Of a stretch of DNA of 64,000 nt, positions 47,201 to 57,599 are shown piece after piece (the stretch's first letter is position 1; every line of letters starts with the position of its first letter). Where the stretch lies: NCBI GenBank assembly GCA_907163375.1, contig CAJQUW010003017.1, positions 124,001 through 188,000 on the forward strand. The letters are read 5' to 3'. The stretch comes from Prostheceraeus crozeri. Its lineage: Eukaryota > Platyhelminthes > Polycladida > Euryleptidae. A program made the translations under genes and the position numbers. The notes beneath the pieces are model-generated. The model ran no database searches. It saw nothing but the letters and a program-made list of their open reading frames with translations, and was not told where the DNA came from.

Positions 47201-50200
47201 ATTTATACTGCTTGCATGTACTAAATCAAAATACTTGACGAACACCAATAAAAGTTTATTGACAGATAATAGTATTGGTCAATATAAATGCTCAATATTT
47301 CGGCATGTGCCTTAATCATGAACTATGAAAAGAAAGAGCATGAAGCAAGCGAAGCTGAATTACGAAATTCAAGTGCAAAAGCTATCATAGATGTAAATGG
47401 TGATTGAAAATGGATAAAAGACCACAGAAATATAATGACAATAATCAAGATGGATTTCAAGACCATAAATGTAAAACACGCTTTACCCGCCCAACCTCCC
47501 ACAATGTATTAAGCAAATTACTTATTGATTTCTGGGCTTAATTGCCGGATACTGTTCATTTCAAACTTTTTTCTATGTGTGAGATCAGCAAAACCAGCTC
47601 TTAGAGTTGAAAAAGAAACGTCAGTCGTCGTCGGGGTAGAAATAAAATGACTTTGAGTAAGGTGTCGGAACACAGACGATGACAACTTAAGATGTTCTTT
47701 AACAACTACTTAGAACATCTTAAGTTGTCATCATCGTCTGTGTTCCGACACCTTACTCAAAGTCATTTTATTTCTACCCCATCGTTAACTGACGTTTCTT
47801 TTTCAACTCTAAGAGCTGGTTTTGCTGATCTCACACATAGAAAAAAGTTTGAAATGAACAGTATCCGGCAATTAAGCCCAGAAATCAATAAGTAATTTGC
47901 TTAATACATTGTGGGAGGTTGGGCGGGTAAAGCGTGTTTTACATTTATGGTCTTGAAATCCATCTTGATTATTGTCATTATATTTCTGTGGTCTTTTATC
48001 CATTTTCAATCACCATTTACATCTATGATAGCTTTTGCACTTGAATTTCGTAATTCAGCTTCGCTTGCTTCATGCTCTTTCTTTTCATAGTTCATGATTA
48101 AGACACATGCCCAAATATTGAGCATTTATATTCCACAGTGCAATAATCTCTTATTATTGCTTCCATATTGAAGTTTATGCTTTCCAAAGAGTGCATAAAC
48201 TTCAAGGAGTGCAATAATGGTGTAATAAAATTTTCACATCAGAAAGCAATAAGTTGACGAGCTCAACACATCGTAAACCATCGTGGTATCCAATCAGTGC
48301 AACAACTTTCTTAAGAAGAAGCTGCGGCTGCTCGGTGTGGTCTGCATCGAAAAACTTGAACAAATCTTCTTTCGCTATAACCTTTGATTGCTTCTTCGGC
48401 TTACTTTTCTTTTCGATCGTTTTTATAAAGCTCCTCAAAATCGGTGCTTCGTTAAATGATTTCCATTTTTTGTACGTTGTATAATATTGATTTAGGCATC
48501 TGTACGCTTGCCAAAGAGTTGAAGGTGCGTACTTTTCAGAAATATTCTTCATAAATACCAAAATGCTATCTAAAATTTCTTCGCGTTCTTCTTTTTCTAT
48601 GAATTCAGAAAATCTGCTTTTCCAGGTGTTGTAGATGGCTACAGACTTACAGTTAAATATTTCGTCTTGAATAGCCTGTATGGTTGAGCCATTACTATCG
48701 TTATTTCGATTAATTTTCGGACACATGTTCTTTAAATCATCACAATCGCAGTCTAAATGTACATTTGTTGAAAAATTGATGTCATCTTTTAAGCTGAAAT
48801 TGCTGATCATGGTGGGATGATATAATGAAAATACAGACAAATCTATAATGGGCAGAGAAGCAAGCTGTCTGATTATATTGCTTTGGTTTGATTTTCAAAT
48901 CAGGTTAAAGATCATGGTCATAGATTCTGGTAGTTCTGTGAAGTATTAATTTTTTACGCAGCTCGTGCAAAGATATCCATCTTAATTAAGCAGTTAATGT
49001 AGTGTAGTCTTTTGCGGTTTAGTAGCAGTTACTGACAAACCGGGCAAGTATGTATGCGTTAAGGGTTTCTTTCTGCAAGGATAGTGGTGCGTCACTGAGG
49101 CTGCTGAGGGTGCCTGAAAAAGTAATGCGGGCACTTATGTGGTTTAAAACAGCGTGTTTAGGGCACCTCTCAGACTGCTGAGAGCATCATCAATTCCTGC
49201 TTTTTATTCTGTAGGTGTGTTCAATAAAGATATTGGGCTGTGGGTAACATAGCCAGTATTATTGGCTACTCCAGCGTCTCTCAGACTTTCAAAGTGTGCA
49301 TTCTGTTCATACTAGCTACAAACATTGCCTATGTTAGTTTGTTTTTATTTATAGATGGATTTCCACTATTTCGTTGATTGTTGAATGCCACTTGTCATTT
49401 GTTCTAATTTAATCTTCGCTTTCAATAACAAATATACTAGCTATTCGATGAACGCTGAAGATTGACAGTGAATTAATTGGCTTGATCCCTTTCCAAATTT
49501 TGAGCCTTGATTATTTCATATCACATTATTTTTGGAACTTGCGTGCATGCATGCTTATCGGTACATGGTCATCCAAATAATACATAACACTAATAAACTG
49601 TTGGCTAGTAAGAAAGGCTACTTTACTTTCAATTGGTGAAAAATTAGGAAGTTTGAATAATATTCCATATTTGAGTACTTAAAGCGCGCCTTGAACCTTT
49701 CGAACTCAAATTACGTTGTGTTCGGTTAATATCTTTGCATGTCCAATGATATTCTTCTTTCAATAATGAGATATAATTTTCTTTAAGCAGCATATTTAAA
49801 TTAAATCAAAAAAGTTATCAGTTAGCCAAGCTGCTATATTATTATCCAATCTTACAAATTTTCACCGATATGACGACCTGTTCACGTAAAAAGGATTTTC
49901 AAATTTCCAAAAATTTGAAAAGCGTCCATAATCTGCCCCCGTTAAGAACGAAAGTGAAATACTTCTTTTATTTGCAAATTCCTTTCATATCTGATTGCTT
50001 CGATAACAAGGTGTTAAGAATTTTTCGTAATCTTGACTTACCTGTGCGCGTATCCCATCAGTCGTACACGCTACGAATGGCTTTGAGAAAATCATATTCC
50101 AAACATAAGTGTAAATTGAATCAGTGCGTTATTGCTGACAGCAACATCTGTTTGAGAGCTATGGTAGTGTATGAAACAACATGCAAAACGTGTGAAAGTA

Positions 50201-53200
50201 ATTACATCGGGAGTACAGTCCGTTCACTCCATACACACGCATTAACCAGAGTGTGACTGAACGCCGTTCAATTGAACTAGTTCATGAACTAGTTCACGAT
50301 TTTCGTGAACTTTAACTGAACGGCGTTCTTTTTTTCAAAATTGAACTTGAACTGAACGGCGTTCGCATATTTCGGAGATGAACGGCAGTTAACTGCTCCC
50401 GTTCATTTCTACCTTTGAACCTTCACACATGATTGTCCGGAATTGCTTCAAGCTAGAATGTACTCTACGGTTGCTTCTCCCATGGCTGCACCCTGTACTA
50501 TTTTTGTCCATGCTGTTGGAAGCTTGACGCTCATGATGCCACGCAGGCATAATATTTATTTCTTGGAAATCTTAGATGTTGGCATTTCCGATAAAGTAAG
50601 ATAGAACCGTCCTCCATTGTTGGAACCCAACCGAATTGCAGCATGAAATCTGCCACGTCAGCTCTATATTCAGAAGTCCTTTATGAAGTGATGTTAATAT
50701 TACATCGAATGAAAAAAAGGGCACGCTGTGACGTGTGATATGGGGATTAGATGTCTCTGCGAATAATTCATTATGAAAATGCAGTCACAGTGTCCTTATG
50801 TCTTCTGTTAAGTGGTGAAGTTTTATCTCCAAGTGGCTCGATGGCAAAGCGGAAGAATGACAGTGAGAAGTGGGACATGTATGAACCCATTTTTACTTTC
50901 AATAAGCAGACCGATGATAAACTTTACTACAAATGCAATCTTTGCCAAAGTGTGTGTTCTGCAGCTACTACTTCACGCTCGAACCTCAAGCGTCATCTCT
51001 CTAATCAACACGATTCCACTAATGTCAAGGAATTCGAAGCGATCGTCTCAGGTTGTACAGCAAAGAAAAAGAAAGGCCAAGACCAAAGCACCCTAGATGC
51101 ATTCCTCGGGAAGTCAAAGCAATCTGTGCCCAGCCAGGAGAAAGTTGATCAGCTCATTGCGGAGTTCATTCCTTCTTGTGGCATGCCATTCACAATTGTC
51201 CGCAGACAGGGCTTCCGCAAGTTTGTCATGGGATTGGCGCCTGGTCGAACTGTTCTATCTTACGCCACTTTGATGTCCAAGTTAAATGCAGACTTCAACA
51301 CCATGAAGACGAACATGAAGAAGGAATTCTCAAACATCTCAGTCTTCTGTCTTACTGCTGACTGCTGGACTACATTCCGCCGCGGATACTTAGGTGTGAC
51401 TATTCATTGGCTCACATCAAACCTTGAGAGGAAGTCTGCTGTGTTAGCATGCAGGCGAATGAAAGGCAATCACACTTATGACCGCATTGCGAGGAGCTCG
51501 AGGCCATAATGCGCGATTTTGGCATCCAGAATAAGATGGAAGGACGAGTTGTGACTGACAATGCGTCGAATTTTGTGAAGAGCTTCAAACACTTTGGAGA
51601 AGAGGCTCATGCCTCTCTAGCTGAATTGTTAAAGGAAGCATCACACAAAGGTGAGGAAGACGATGACGCTGATGAAAATGACAATGACGAGGATGGTGTA
51701 ATTTATCAAGAACTTAATGACATTCTCTCTTCGTCTGACATTTTCGGTGTTCTGCTCACACAATGAACTTAATCGCAACAAAGGACGTTGAAAAATACTT
51801 GACGACCGCCGAACAGTTCAAAAGAGTATCACAAAAGACAATGCTGAAACTACACGACTTGTGGAATAAACAGTCAAAGAGCACCATCATTGCTTAGAGG
51901 ATTGAAGACACGTGCGGTAAGAAGCTTGTTGTGCCTATCTGTACTCGTTGGAACAGCACCTTTCACGCTATGGAGCGGATGCAGGAAATCTTGAACGAGA
52001 AAGATGATAAGATGCAGTCACTATTTGATCACTTAGGACATCGTCACCTTCAGAATGACGAGAAGATATTTATCCAGGAGTACGTAACCACAATGCAGTA
52101 CTTCGCCTGTGCACTCGATATTCTTCAAGGAGACAAGCATATGTTCTTGGGTTATTTGTTGCCAACCATCCACGTACTGAAGGAAAAGCTGCTGGAAGTG
52201 AAAAATACTTTGACAGTGTGCAAGCCCCTTGTGGATGGCTTTGTGGTTGGACTGGACAAACGATTCGGACACCTTCTGAGTGATGAAAAATACCTCCTCG
52301 CCTCAGTGTGCCACCCCAAGTTCAAGCGCCTGGACTTCATCCATGAGGAAAATCGAAGAGCTGCGGCCTATAAGCTACTGCAAGATGCCGTGGAGAAAGA
52401 AATGCCCCTGATGAAAAGCGAGTCGACATCGAAGAGAAATCAAAGGACAAGATTGCATCCTTTTTTCATCCAAAAAAGTGCGTTCTTTTCGAAAGAACTA
52501 ATTGAGAGGTTTCTCCACTCAGACACTGAAGAGCTGGCTTTGTTGAACGTGTTTCAGCCATCAAAAGAGTTTTTGTGCAATCAAACACTACATTGCTATC
52601 TAGCGCCCCGTTGAAAGGCTTTTTTCCCATGCTGGAGAACTCTTCAGCAGGAAGCGATGTCGTCTATCTGACAAAAACTTTGAACAGCAATTACTGTTGC
52701 AACTGAACAAGTGTTTCATTTAGCTCTGTACATGTACACATCATTCTCACCATTTTCCAACTAGTGTAGTGTGAAAGAATTAAGAAATCATAGAATCGAT
52801 GTGATTTTTTGAAGAGCAAATTGAGCTTTTTCAATACTTAATTAAATCTTTTGTTGATTGTCAATTTGCATTCTATGTAAGCAATTACATCTGCGGTCAC
52901 ATGCAACTATAAACAGGACTTGTCAGTCTATCCGGACAGTTACGTGAACGTCGGAAGTTACGTGGTATGATATCAGATACAGAATTTGCCAATATGTCTA
53001 CATTCGCATCAAAGCACAATGCTAGGCCTACAATAGTATCGCATCGTCACATCATCACTTGTCCATTATGAAAAACTATTTCTTAGGAAATTGCCATAGT
53101 TCATGAAAAGTTGTCTAGTGCTCATAGATGACTACATTTGTGGTGTGAGATATGGGCTTTCTCAAACAGAATTTTGCATTTAGTTGTGCGCAAAGCGCAG

Positions 53201-56200
53201 ATATATACATATGCATTGATGACATGTATGTCACCTTTTCTGTGCATGCATGTGATTTCACCTGCATAGGCCATTAATGGCTTGACCACAGCAGCGACAA
53301 TTTAACCAAATTTAGTGACCAAGAATTGTAGACCCGCTCTAGTACTGATCGTTGCTTCTTCTCCATCTATTAACGATAAATTTACACAAGCATGTGCCTT
53401 CATACAATTGCCATTATGTCACAGAGGAAAAGGCTGCTAAGCCATGTAATCATATAACCCGGAAGTTCTCTAAATTGCATCTTACACTAAAGCTTTTATG
53501 TGAAGGAAGCGATGACTCAATTATTTGATAGATAAGCGCATTCGAAGTAAAGGTCAAAATTTCTTTTTGAAATGAACGGGAAATGAACGAAAAGGGAAAT
53601 CGGTGAACGTGAAGTGAACGAGATGGACATGTTGCTGAACTTGAACTGAACGGCGTTCAATTTTTGAAACCGTGAACTTGAACTGAACGGAGTTCACAAA
53701 TTTAAAAATGAACGTGAACTGAACGCCGTTCAAAATTTTCGTGAACTTGTCACTCACTGGCATTAACCCTCATCGGGTCAAACGGTCACAATTTGTGACC
53801 AAGCATCTTTTGAGTTTTGTAATGCATCAAGTATTGGATCTATCGGTCTGGAATTCATGGACGATGAACCATTTTAAGCCTAAAATACTGTGTTAAAATC
53901 CTGAGTTGATTAGATAAAGTATACAATATTTATGCAGTATTTATACGTAGACGGTCAAACGGTCACAAATTGTGACCAGCATTTTCTGTAGTGTAATCAC
54001 CTTATATGGCAACTACGTACTTCTTTGGGATGACCTTTTATTCAGGTAATGAATTTAGCTTCGACTATGAGTCATATAGCTCCATAGAAATTGATCTCAG
54101 GTCGCACGGTAAGCTTCACAGAACGGAAATTCAGCGAAATTTGCGGTACACGAGCGGAACCTATTAGGTGGGCAGAAACTTCAGATATTAACACAGTGCG
54201 AATAGGAGAATCGGTCCATTCTCAACTTAAAGTCGCTGTAGATTCCATTCTGGTGGTCGTAGGTTTAGTCAGAAAGTTGAGCGTATTGAGAACAACTTTC
54301 ATCAAAAAACCATGTGAATCAGATAACCGGAAGTTACAGTAAATAGATGTAAAAGAATAGTTCGCCACATTTTCACTTAGAACAATATCACTGCGCACCG
54401 AGAGATATGCTGACGGATGTTATCTGTGATGTCCACAACATTGTTTGTGACAATTACTTTATACTTCGTATGCATTGGCTGCAAAGTTGCTTGAACACAA
54501 TCTAACTCTCTTGGGAACAATGAGACTTCACCGACGAGAAATCCCAAGTTATATTCGAACAACTGATGATCGATCTGTTCACTCAAGTCGATTCGCGTTT
54601 GAACATGACAAAAAAGTGTCCCTCATTTCCTACATACCCAAGAAAAAGAAAAATGTTGTCCTCCTTACATCAAGTCATTCAGACACTCGGATTTCGGAGA
54701 AGACTCAGAACAAGCCTCTTGTTATTCTTGAATACAACGCTTCCAAAGGAGGCGTGGATACAATGGAAGGTAATGTCGAAGAGTATTCGTGCCGACGTAA
54801 GACACACCGATGGCCCTTGTTATTGTTTTTCAATATCATTGATGTTGCAAACAATAAACGCATTTCTTCTTGCCAAAAAGAGTGACCTTACTCGCAACAA
54901 GAAAGAATTTCTCCGAATGCTCACCTTTCAATTGGCGCAGCCATCAGCTGAACGGCGACTTCAGAGATCTGCTGTGCGTCGATATACAAAGGAAGCAGCC
55001 GACAAGGTTGGTTTCAAATATGAAAAGACTATTCCCTGCAAAACTACTGCGACGATTTTGATCGCCCGATATGCCCCAATCATAGATTTTTGAAGGTCAT
55101 CACGAAATGTGAAGACTGTCATGAGCTCACTTAGATTTTTTAATAGGCCTACATGCAATCATGTATGCTATATATCTGTATGTAGTGTTTGTTGTGAAGT
55201 TCAAATGGGATTCTGTTTTTCTATTAAAGCAATTGGAATTTTGAGTTGCAGGCCTTCTAAATCTTGCTTTCAATTACAACTAGTTTGTGTTTCGGACTTA
55301 GGCCTAGTACTACATGTATAATATTATATTACTACAACATGTAGTATACTATTATTATTATCATTACATGTATGCCCAATACTTTATTAATTGGCATTGA
55401 TGAGGATGTAATTGGATACGTATGAGTATAGAACTGATCAATATTTGTGAATAGGCTTCATTTCTCGACATGATTCGGCACATTTATGAGTGGTCACAAT
55501 TTGTGACCGTTTGACCGGATGAGGATGTTGATTTTGGTGACCTGATAAGGGTTAAAGAACATGCCACAAACAAAGACTCAAGTGTACTCAAACATCACCT
55601 AAGTTGCTCTCCTAACATAGCTTTCCCGTTTACAGTCAGAATCAGAGCGTTTGATACAAACAGCATTAACCTACGTTTCAGAGAGGCCATATTAATAAAA
55701 TCTATGAAACCAAGCCCCAATAACAAAGATGAACGTTCAACTTATCAGACATTGATATTTTGATTTTTATGTAAGATATAATTTGAAAATCCTTTTTACG
55801 TGAACAGGCCGTCATATCGGTGAAAATTTGTAAGATTGGATAATAATACAGCAGCTTGGCTAACTGATAACTTTTTTGATATTCTTCTTGATGTTCGTCA
55901 GGTGTGCTAGGTGAGATATAAAAAGTTCTAGCCAAGCTGTTGGAAGTGAACGATTATACATTGCATGTAAACGCATCATCCACCTATGATGCCGTGTATG
56001 AAATTCAATTTCAACAGCTTAAATATTTTATCTACACGTACGCTGTTCGGGTATAATTGCATCATTCTTTTGCCATGAATATGATGTCACTTCAGTAATT
56101 AATCAATTGAATTGAAAAAAATTGTTTCATTATACGTGTCGTCACCAAATATTGCAATCTTGTTGTTAATTTTAAAATTACCTTACCTATCAAGTATGTT

Positions 56201-57259
56201 TTGTTATTGCATAACTCATTTCGAAGTCCTGCCTCGCTGACACGTGATCTTAAAATGGCGAATTATATTCACGGCTTTGAACAAGCAAAGAAAAGATAAA
56301 TTGGCAAATAATTTCTTAAGGAAATTTAATAATTCGTACTCATGAATGTATTTTTGTGTCAGTTCAAGACAGTATTACAATATTCACTAATATATTCCAT
56401 GAGATTAGTCCGGATAGCACTATTTCATTTCTTTCTGGATAGCTTGATAACAAGCGTATAAAAAATATTCTTAATGAAGTGCATATTCATGTAGTAGGCC
56501 TGTATATTTCGATTTGTTCATAAACAAAAGTACGTCGCAATCATTCCCATGTTTCTATCATTTGAAATAAGAAATTTTTATTTGGAAGATGCCCTGATGA
56601 GTCATGGCAAATTATTTTTTGAGATTGAAATAGATTGGAATAAGGTTTTAATAAGATTTTAATTGTTGCTTCTTATCAAGATATACAAATTTTTTCGATA
56701 ACCATCCGGCGATCCTCAGGTAGAAAAGACCAGGGTTGGTAAAAAGTAATGATTTAAAATTGTTGGCCATACCCAAAGTAAATTGTAATTTCAATTAAAC
56801 TAAATTCAGTCTGCCTCACGGCCTAATGTTTAAAATATGAGTTTGAAAATGATATTTACAATGAGATGAATTTTTCACGGATCGAAACAATATGTACATC
56901 CTGATAAGAAAGAAGTCAAAATCTTAAAACACCTCATTCTTTCCGAAAAATGAAGTTATTGCATGTAATCTGCAATATTTTGGATCATGCAATGTCTTTC
57001 GCTAAATGGCATTTCATTTTCTGGTCATAATTTTTACTGCATCTAATAAAATACTAAAGTTATATTCGTCTTTTTTCAGTGTCGCTATGATGATGAACAA
57101 AAGCGTGTTGTCATAGAACCAGTGGAGTTAACTCAAGAATTTCGGAAATTTGAATATAGTACACCTTGGGAATCATTTCCAGCTCACAGAGATGAGAGCA
57201 AAAATATTAGACGATTGGAATCACCTGAAGATGCAGAGCCACAAGAGAAGAAGGAATAG
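41183..57259 (+). CDS. NDUFS3: NDUFS3, NADH:ubiquinone oxidoreductase 30-kDa subunit (exons 2-5; exon 1 not found)
   Basis: Core subunit of the peripheral arm of mitochondrial complex I, near the quinone-reduction module. Four exons (54, 248, 246 and 180 nt) join in phase and give about 241 residues aligning to animal NDUFS3: [16 protein letters not shown] (leader/mature border), [35 protein letters not shown], then the family signature [40 protein letters not shown], and [20 protein letters not shown] near the C-terminus. The stop is at 57257-57259 and an AATAAA poly(A) signal at 57294. Introns are 2.4, 2.6 and 10.4 kb; the last is full of transposons. No frame damage, so probably functional. 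Numbering as exons 2-5 assumes a single upstream exon. Confidence 0.97.
41237..43640. other. NDUFS3 intron 2, nothing recognised
   Basis: A 91-codon plus-strand frame at 42624-42899 ([20 protein letters not shown]) is not recognised and lacks splice or promoter support. The rest is AT-rich. Confidence 0.45.
43641..43888 (+). CDS. NDUFS3: NDUFS3 exon 3
   Basis: The acceptor CTTTCAG ends at 43640 and the donor GTAAGT starts at 43889. Encodes the N-terminal domain: [20 protein letters not shown] through [15 protein letters not shown] to PYRFE. Phase 0 at its end. Confidence 0.96.
44264..44760 (-). pseudogene. Tc1-like transposase N-terminal relic
   Basis: Minus-strand frames show a paired-type helix-turn-helix ([20 protein letters not shown]), an [12 protein letters not shown] hook, a second helix-turn-helix region ([20 protein letters not shown]) and [14 protein letters not shown]. 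This is the Tc1 layout up to where the catalytic VLFSDE block should begin. The catalytic domain is missing, and no terminal repeats were identified. Lies in NDUFS3 intron 3. Confidence 0.65.
45265..45335 (-). repeat. Penelope-like 3'-end motif
   Basis: On the minus strand, CCTGAAGATGATCGGCAGGT then GCTGATCGAGATATATC. The CCTGAAGATGATC...ATCGA pattern is typical of terminal regions of Penelope-like elements. A related one lies near 56690-56730. Confidence 0.45.
46465..46710 (+). CDS. NDUFS3: NDUFS3 exon 4
   Basis: The acceptor TTTTTTCAG ends at 46464 and the donor GTAAAA starts at 46711. Encodes [20 protein letters not shown], the complex I 30-kDa signature [20 protein letters not shown], and ends SGYVE. 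Confidence 0.97.
46711..47282. other. Start of NDUFS3 intron 4, nothing recognised
   Basis: AT-rich DNA between exon 4 and the large palindrome. Confidence 0.5.
47283..48130. repeat. Near-perfect 848-bp palindrome (arms ~416 bp, 13-base spacer)
   Basis: The left arm 47283-47698 and right arm 47712-48130 are reverse complements with only a few differences: a 3-base gap near the centre and a handful of substitutions near 47630 and at the outer ends. The centre is GATGTTCT, 13 bases, AGAACATC. No transposase inside. A transcript crossing it, including the NDUFS3 pre-mRNA, would fold into a long duplex. Confidence 0.93.
48139..48216. repeat. Short repeat cluster with a hairpin next to the palindrome
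   Basis: TGCAATAAT occurs at about 48138 and 48209. Between them GAAGTTTATGC and its inverse GCATAAACTTC form an 11-bp stem. Probably an end or MITE of an unidentified DNA transposon. Confidence 0.4.
48202..48840 (-). pseudogene. Truncated tyrosine recombinase (Crypton-like)
   Basis: A 212-residue frame. The N-terminal part (residues about 60-150) is helical with SAM-like/core-binding character ([40 protein letters not shown]). A lysine-rich linker follows, then the beginning of a tyrosine recombinase catalytic domain: [20 protein letters not shown], in which GLRxxEL carries the first catalytic Arg. The frame ends soon after, so the H-x-x-R and Tyr motifs are missing. The layout fits Crypton or KIAA1958-type recombinases rather than DIRS, since no RT or gag is nearby. 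Lies inside NDUFS3 intron 4. Confidence 0.65.
49806..49904 (+). repeat. Left copy of Penelope-flanking inverted repeat
   Basis: Reverse complement of 55780-55879 with about three differences. Confidence 0.85.
49870..50246 (+). pseudogene. Penelope-like GIY-YIG endonuclease, first part
   Basis: Contains [20 protein letters not shown], CNLxxC-type Cys pairs (CKLNQC), and [20 protein letters not shown], the YIG half of the GIY-YIG motif with its Arg. This is the nicking endonuclease domain at the C-terminus of Penelope-like elements. The frame is interrupted at HTHALT by the insertions and continues at 55556. Confidence 0.82.
50247..53759 (+). mobile_element. hAT transposon (3.5 kb) inserted on the piggyBac-Penelope junction
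   Basis: Ends CAGAGTGTGAC and CAGTGAGTGAC (reverse complement) are bordered by the 8-bp duplication GCATTAAC (50239-50246 and 53760-53767). Palindromic subterminal motifs TGAACGSCGTTC occur three times near each end (about 50258, 50317, 50353 and 53647, 53683, 53719), the clustering expected of transposase binding sites. Confidence 0.95.
50841..52723 (+). pseudogene. hAT (ZBED-type) transposase with about four breaks
   Basis: ATG at 50841 ([18 protein letters not shown]). A BED zinc finger follows (CNLC ... KRHLSNQH: C-x2-C and H-x4-H), then a domain with [13 protein letters not shown], the catalytic-core block [20 protein letters not shown] (first Asp), [13 protein letters not shown] (second Asp), [16 protein letters not shown], a helical insertion, [10 protein letters not shown], and the C-terminal dimerisation block [20 protein letters not shown] to a stop at 52721-52723. 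Breaks are a shift near 51505, a small loss with a stop near 51765, a stop near 51897 and a shift near 52610. The second half (51931-52614) is intact. A relatively recent but inactive copy. Confidence 0.88.
53767..55551 (+). mobile_element. piggyBac element, internally deleted
   Basis: Bounded by TTAA (53763-53766 and 55552-55555), the piggyBac target. The ends are CCCTCATCGGGTCAAACGG and, reverse complemented, CCCTTATCAGGTCACC. A subterminal palindrome GGTCACAATTTGTGACC (or close variant) occurs near 53780, 53957 and 55492, always beside GGTCAAACGGTC. At 1785 bp it is shorter than full piggyBacs, and only the transposase C-terminal half remains. Confidence 0.9.
54475..55093 (+). pseudogene. 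piggyBac transposase, C-terminal half
   Basis: DDE_Tnp_1_7 type: [59 protein letters not shown] (last catalytic Asp in GGVD), [21 protein letters not shown] one-base shift near 54850 moves the frame to [20 protein letters not shown] and the rest to IIDF. The N-terminal half with the first two catalytic Asp residues is missing, and no C-terminal Cys-rich finger is seen. Confidence 0.85.
55556..55745 (+). pseudogene. Penelope-like GIY-YIG endonuclease, last part
   Basis: Continues from 50246 once the piggyBac is taken out: [20 protein letters not shown], then [20 protein letters not shown] and a stop. Matches the distal end of the endonuclease domain, including the conserved EA-x-LIK helix. 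Confidence 0.75.
55780..55879 (-). repeat. Right copy of Penelope-flanking inverted repeat
   Basis: Reverse complement of 49806-49904. Encodes the same short CSRKKDFQI stretch in the opposite direction. Confidence 0.85.
55880..57079. other. End of NDUFS3 intron 4; Penelope-like 3' fragment near 56690-56730
   Basis: On the minus strand, TACCTGAGGATCGCCGGATG followed by GTTATCGAAAAAAT resembles Penelope-like terminal sequences. The rest is AT-rich with the exon 5 acceptor at its end. Confidence 0.4.
57080..57259 (+). CDS. NDUFS3: NDUFS3 terminal exon
   Basis: The acceptor TTTTTTCAG ends at 57079. Encodes [40 protein letters not shown] and a charged tail ending [11 protein letters not shown] before TAG. 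AATAAA follows 35 bases after the stop. Confidence 0.96.
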   Translation, partial: CRYDDEQKRVVIEPVELTQEFRKFEYSTPWESFPAHRDESKNIRRLESPEDAEPQEKKE

Positions 57260-57293
57260 GGAACGATCGACTGATATCATAGTGTCTTGTACA

Positions 57294-57299
57294 AATAAA
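57294..57299 (+). terminator. NDUFS3 poly(A) signal AATAAA
   Basis: Canonical hexamer 35 bases after the stop codon, in the expected position for the NDUFS3 3' UTR. Confidence 0.7.
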
Positions 57300-57599
57300 A
57301 ATCGCCCTCTCCCAAAGTTTGTTTTCATGCAATTAGAGCAATACACAGTCCATAGTAGCTTAGACGACATGGTAGAATTTCGGGAATTCGGTGTTGAATC
57401 ACGCACTGTTTGTTGCACGCTTCGAATTCTGATAGATACACTAACGTCAAGTACTCAACTTGCATAATGGAAATGAGGATAACTGAAAAGTTGTACCTGT
57501 TTAAGCGTTTAGCGTTCAAATCTTGATACACAGTATCAAAGGTGAATACGGCCTACCTACCTGCAATATCGCTCATAATTTTTCGGAAAACACAACTGT

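Larger units (their letters stand above)
49806..55879 (+). mobile_element. Penelope-like element fragment with nested piggyBac and hAT
   Basis: A GIY-YIG endonuclease reading frame starts at 49870, stops at the TTAA before a piggyBac, and resumes after it at 55556. A ~99-bp inverted repeat (49806-49904 and 55780-55879; CAGTTAGCCAAGCTGCT) brackets the whole assembly, a structure known for Penelope-like elements. The reverse transcriptase part is absent, so the copy is 5'-truncated. Net length without the nested elements is about 0.8 kb. Confidence 0.8.

Noticed and set aside
47692-47895. 67-codon frame in the right palindrome arm as a gene
   Set aside because: It exists only because the arm is open by chance; no motif, and the mirrored arm has no matching gene context.
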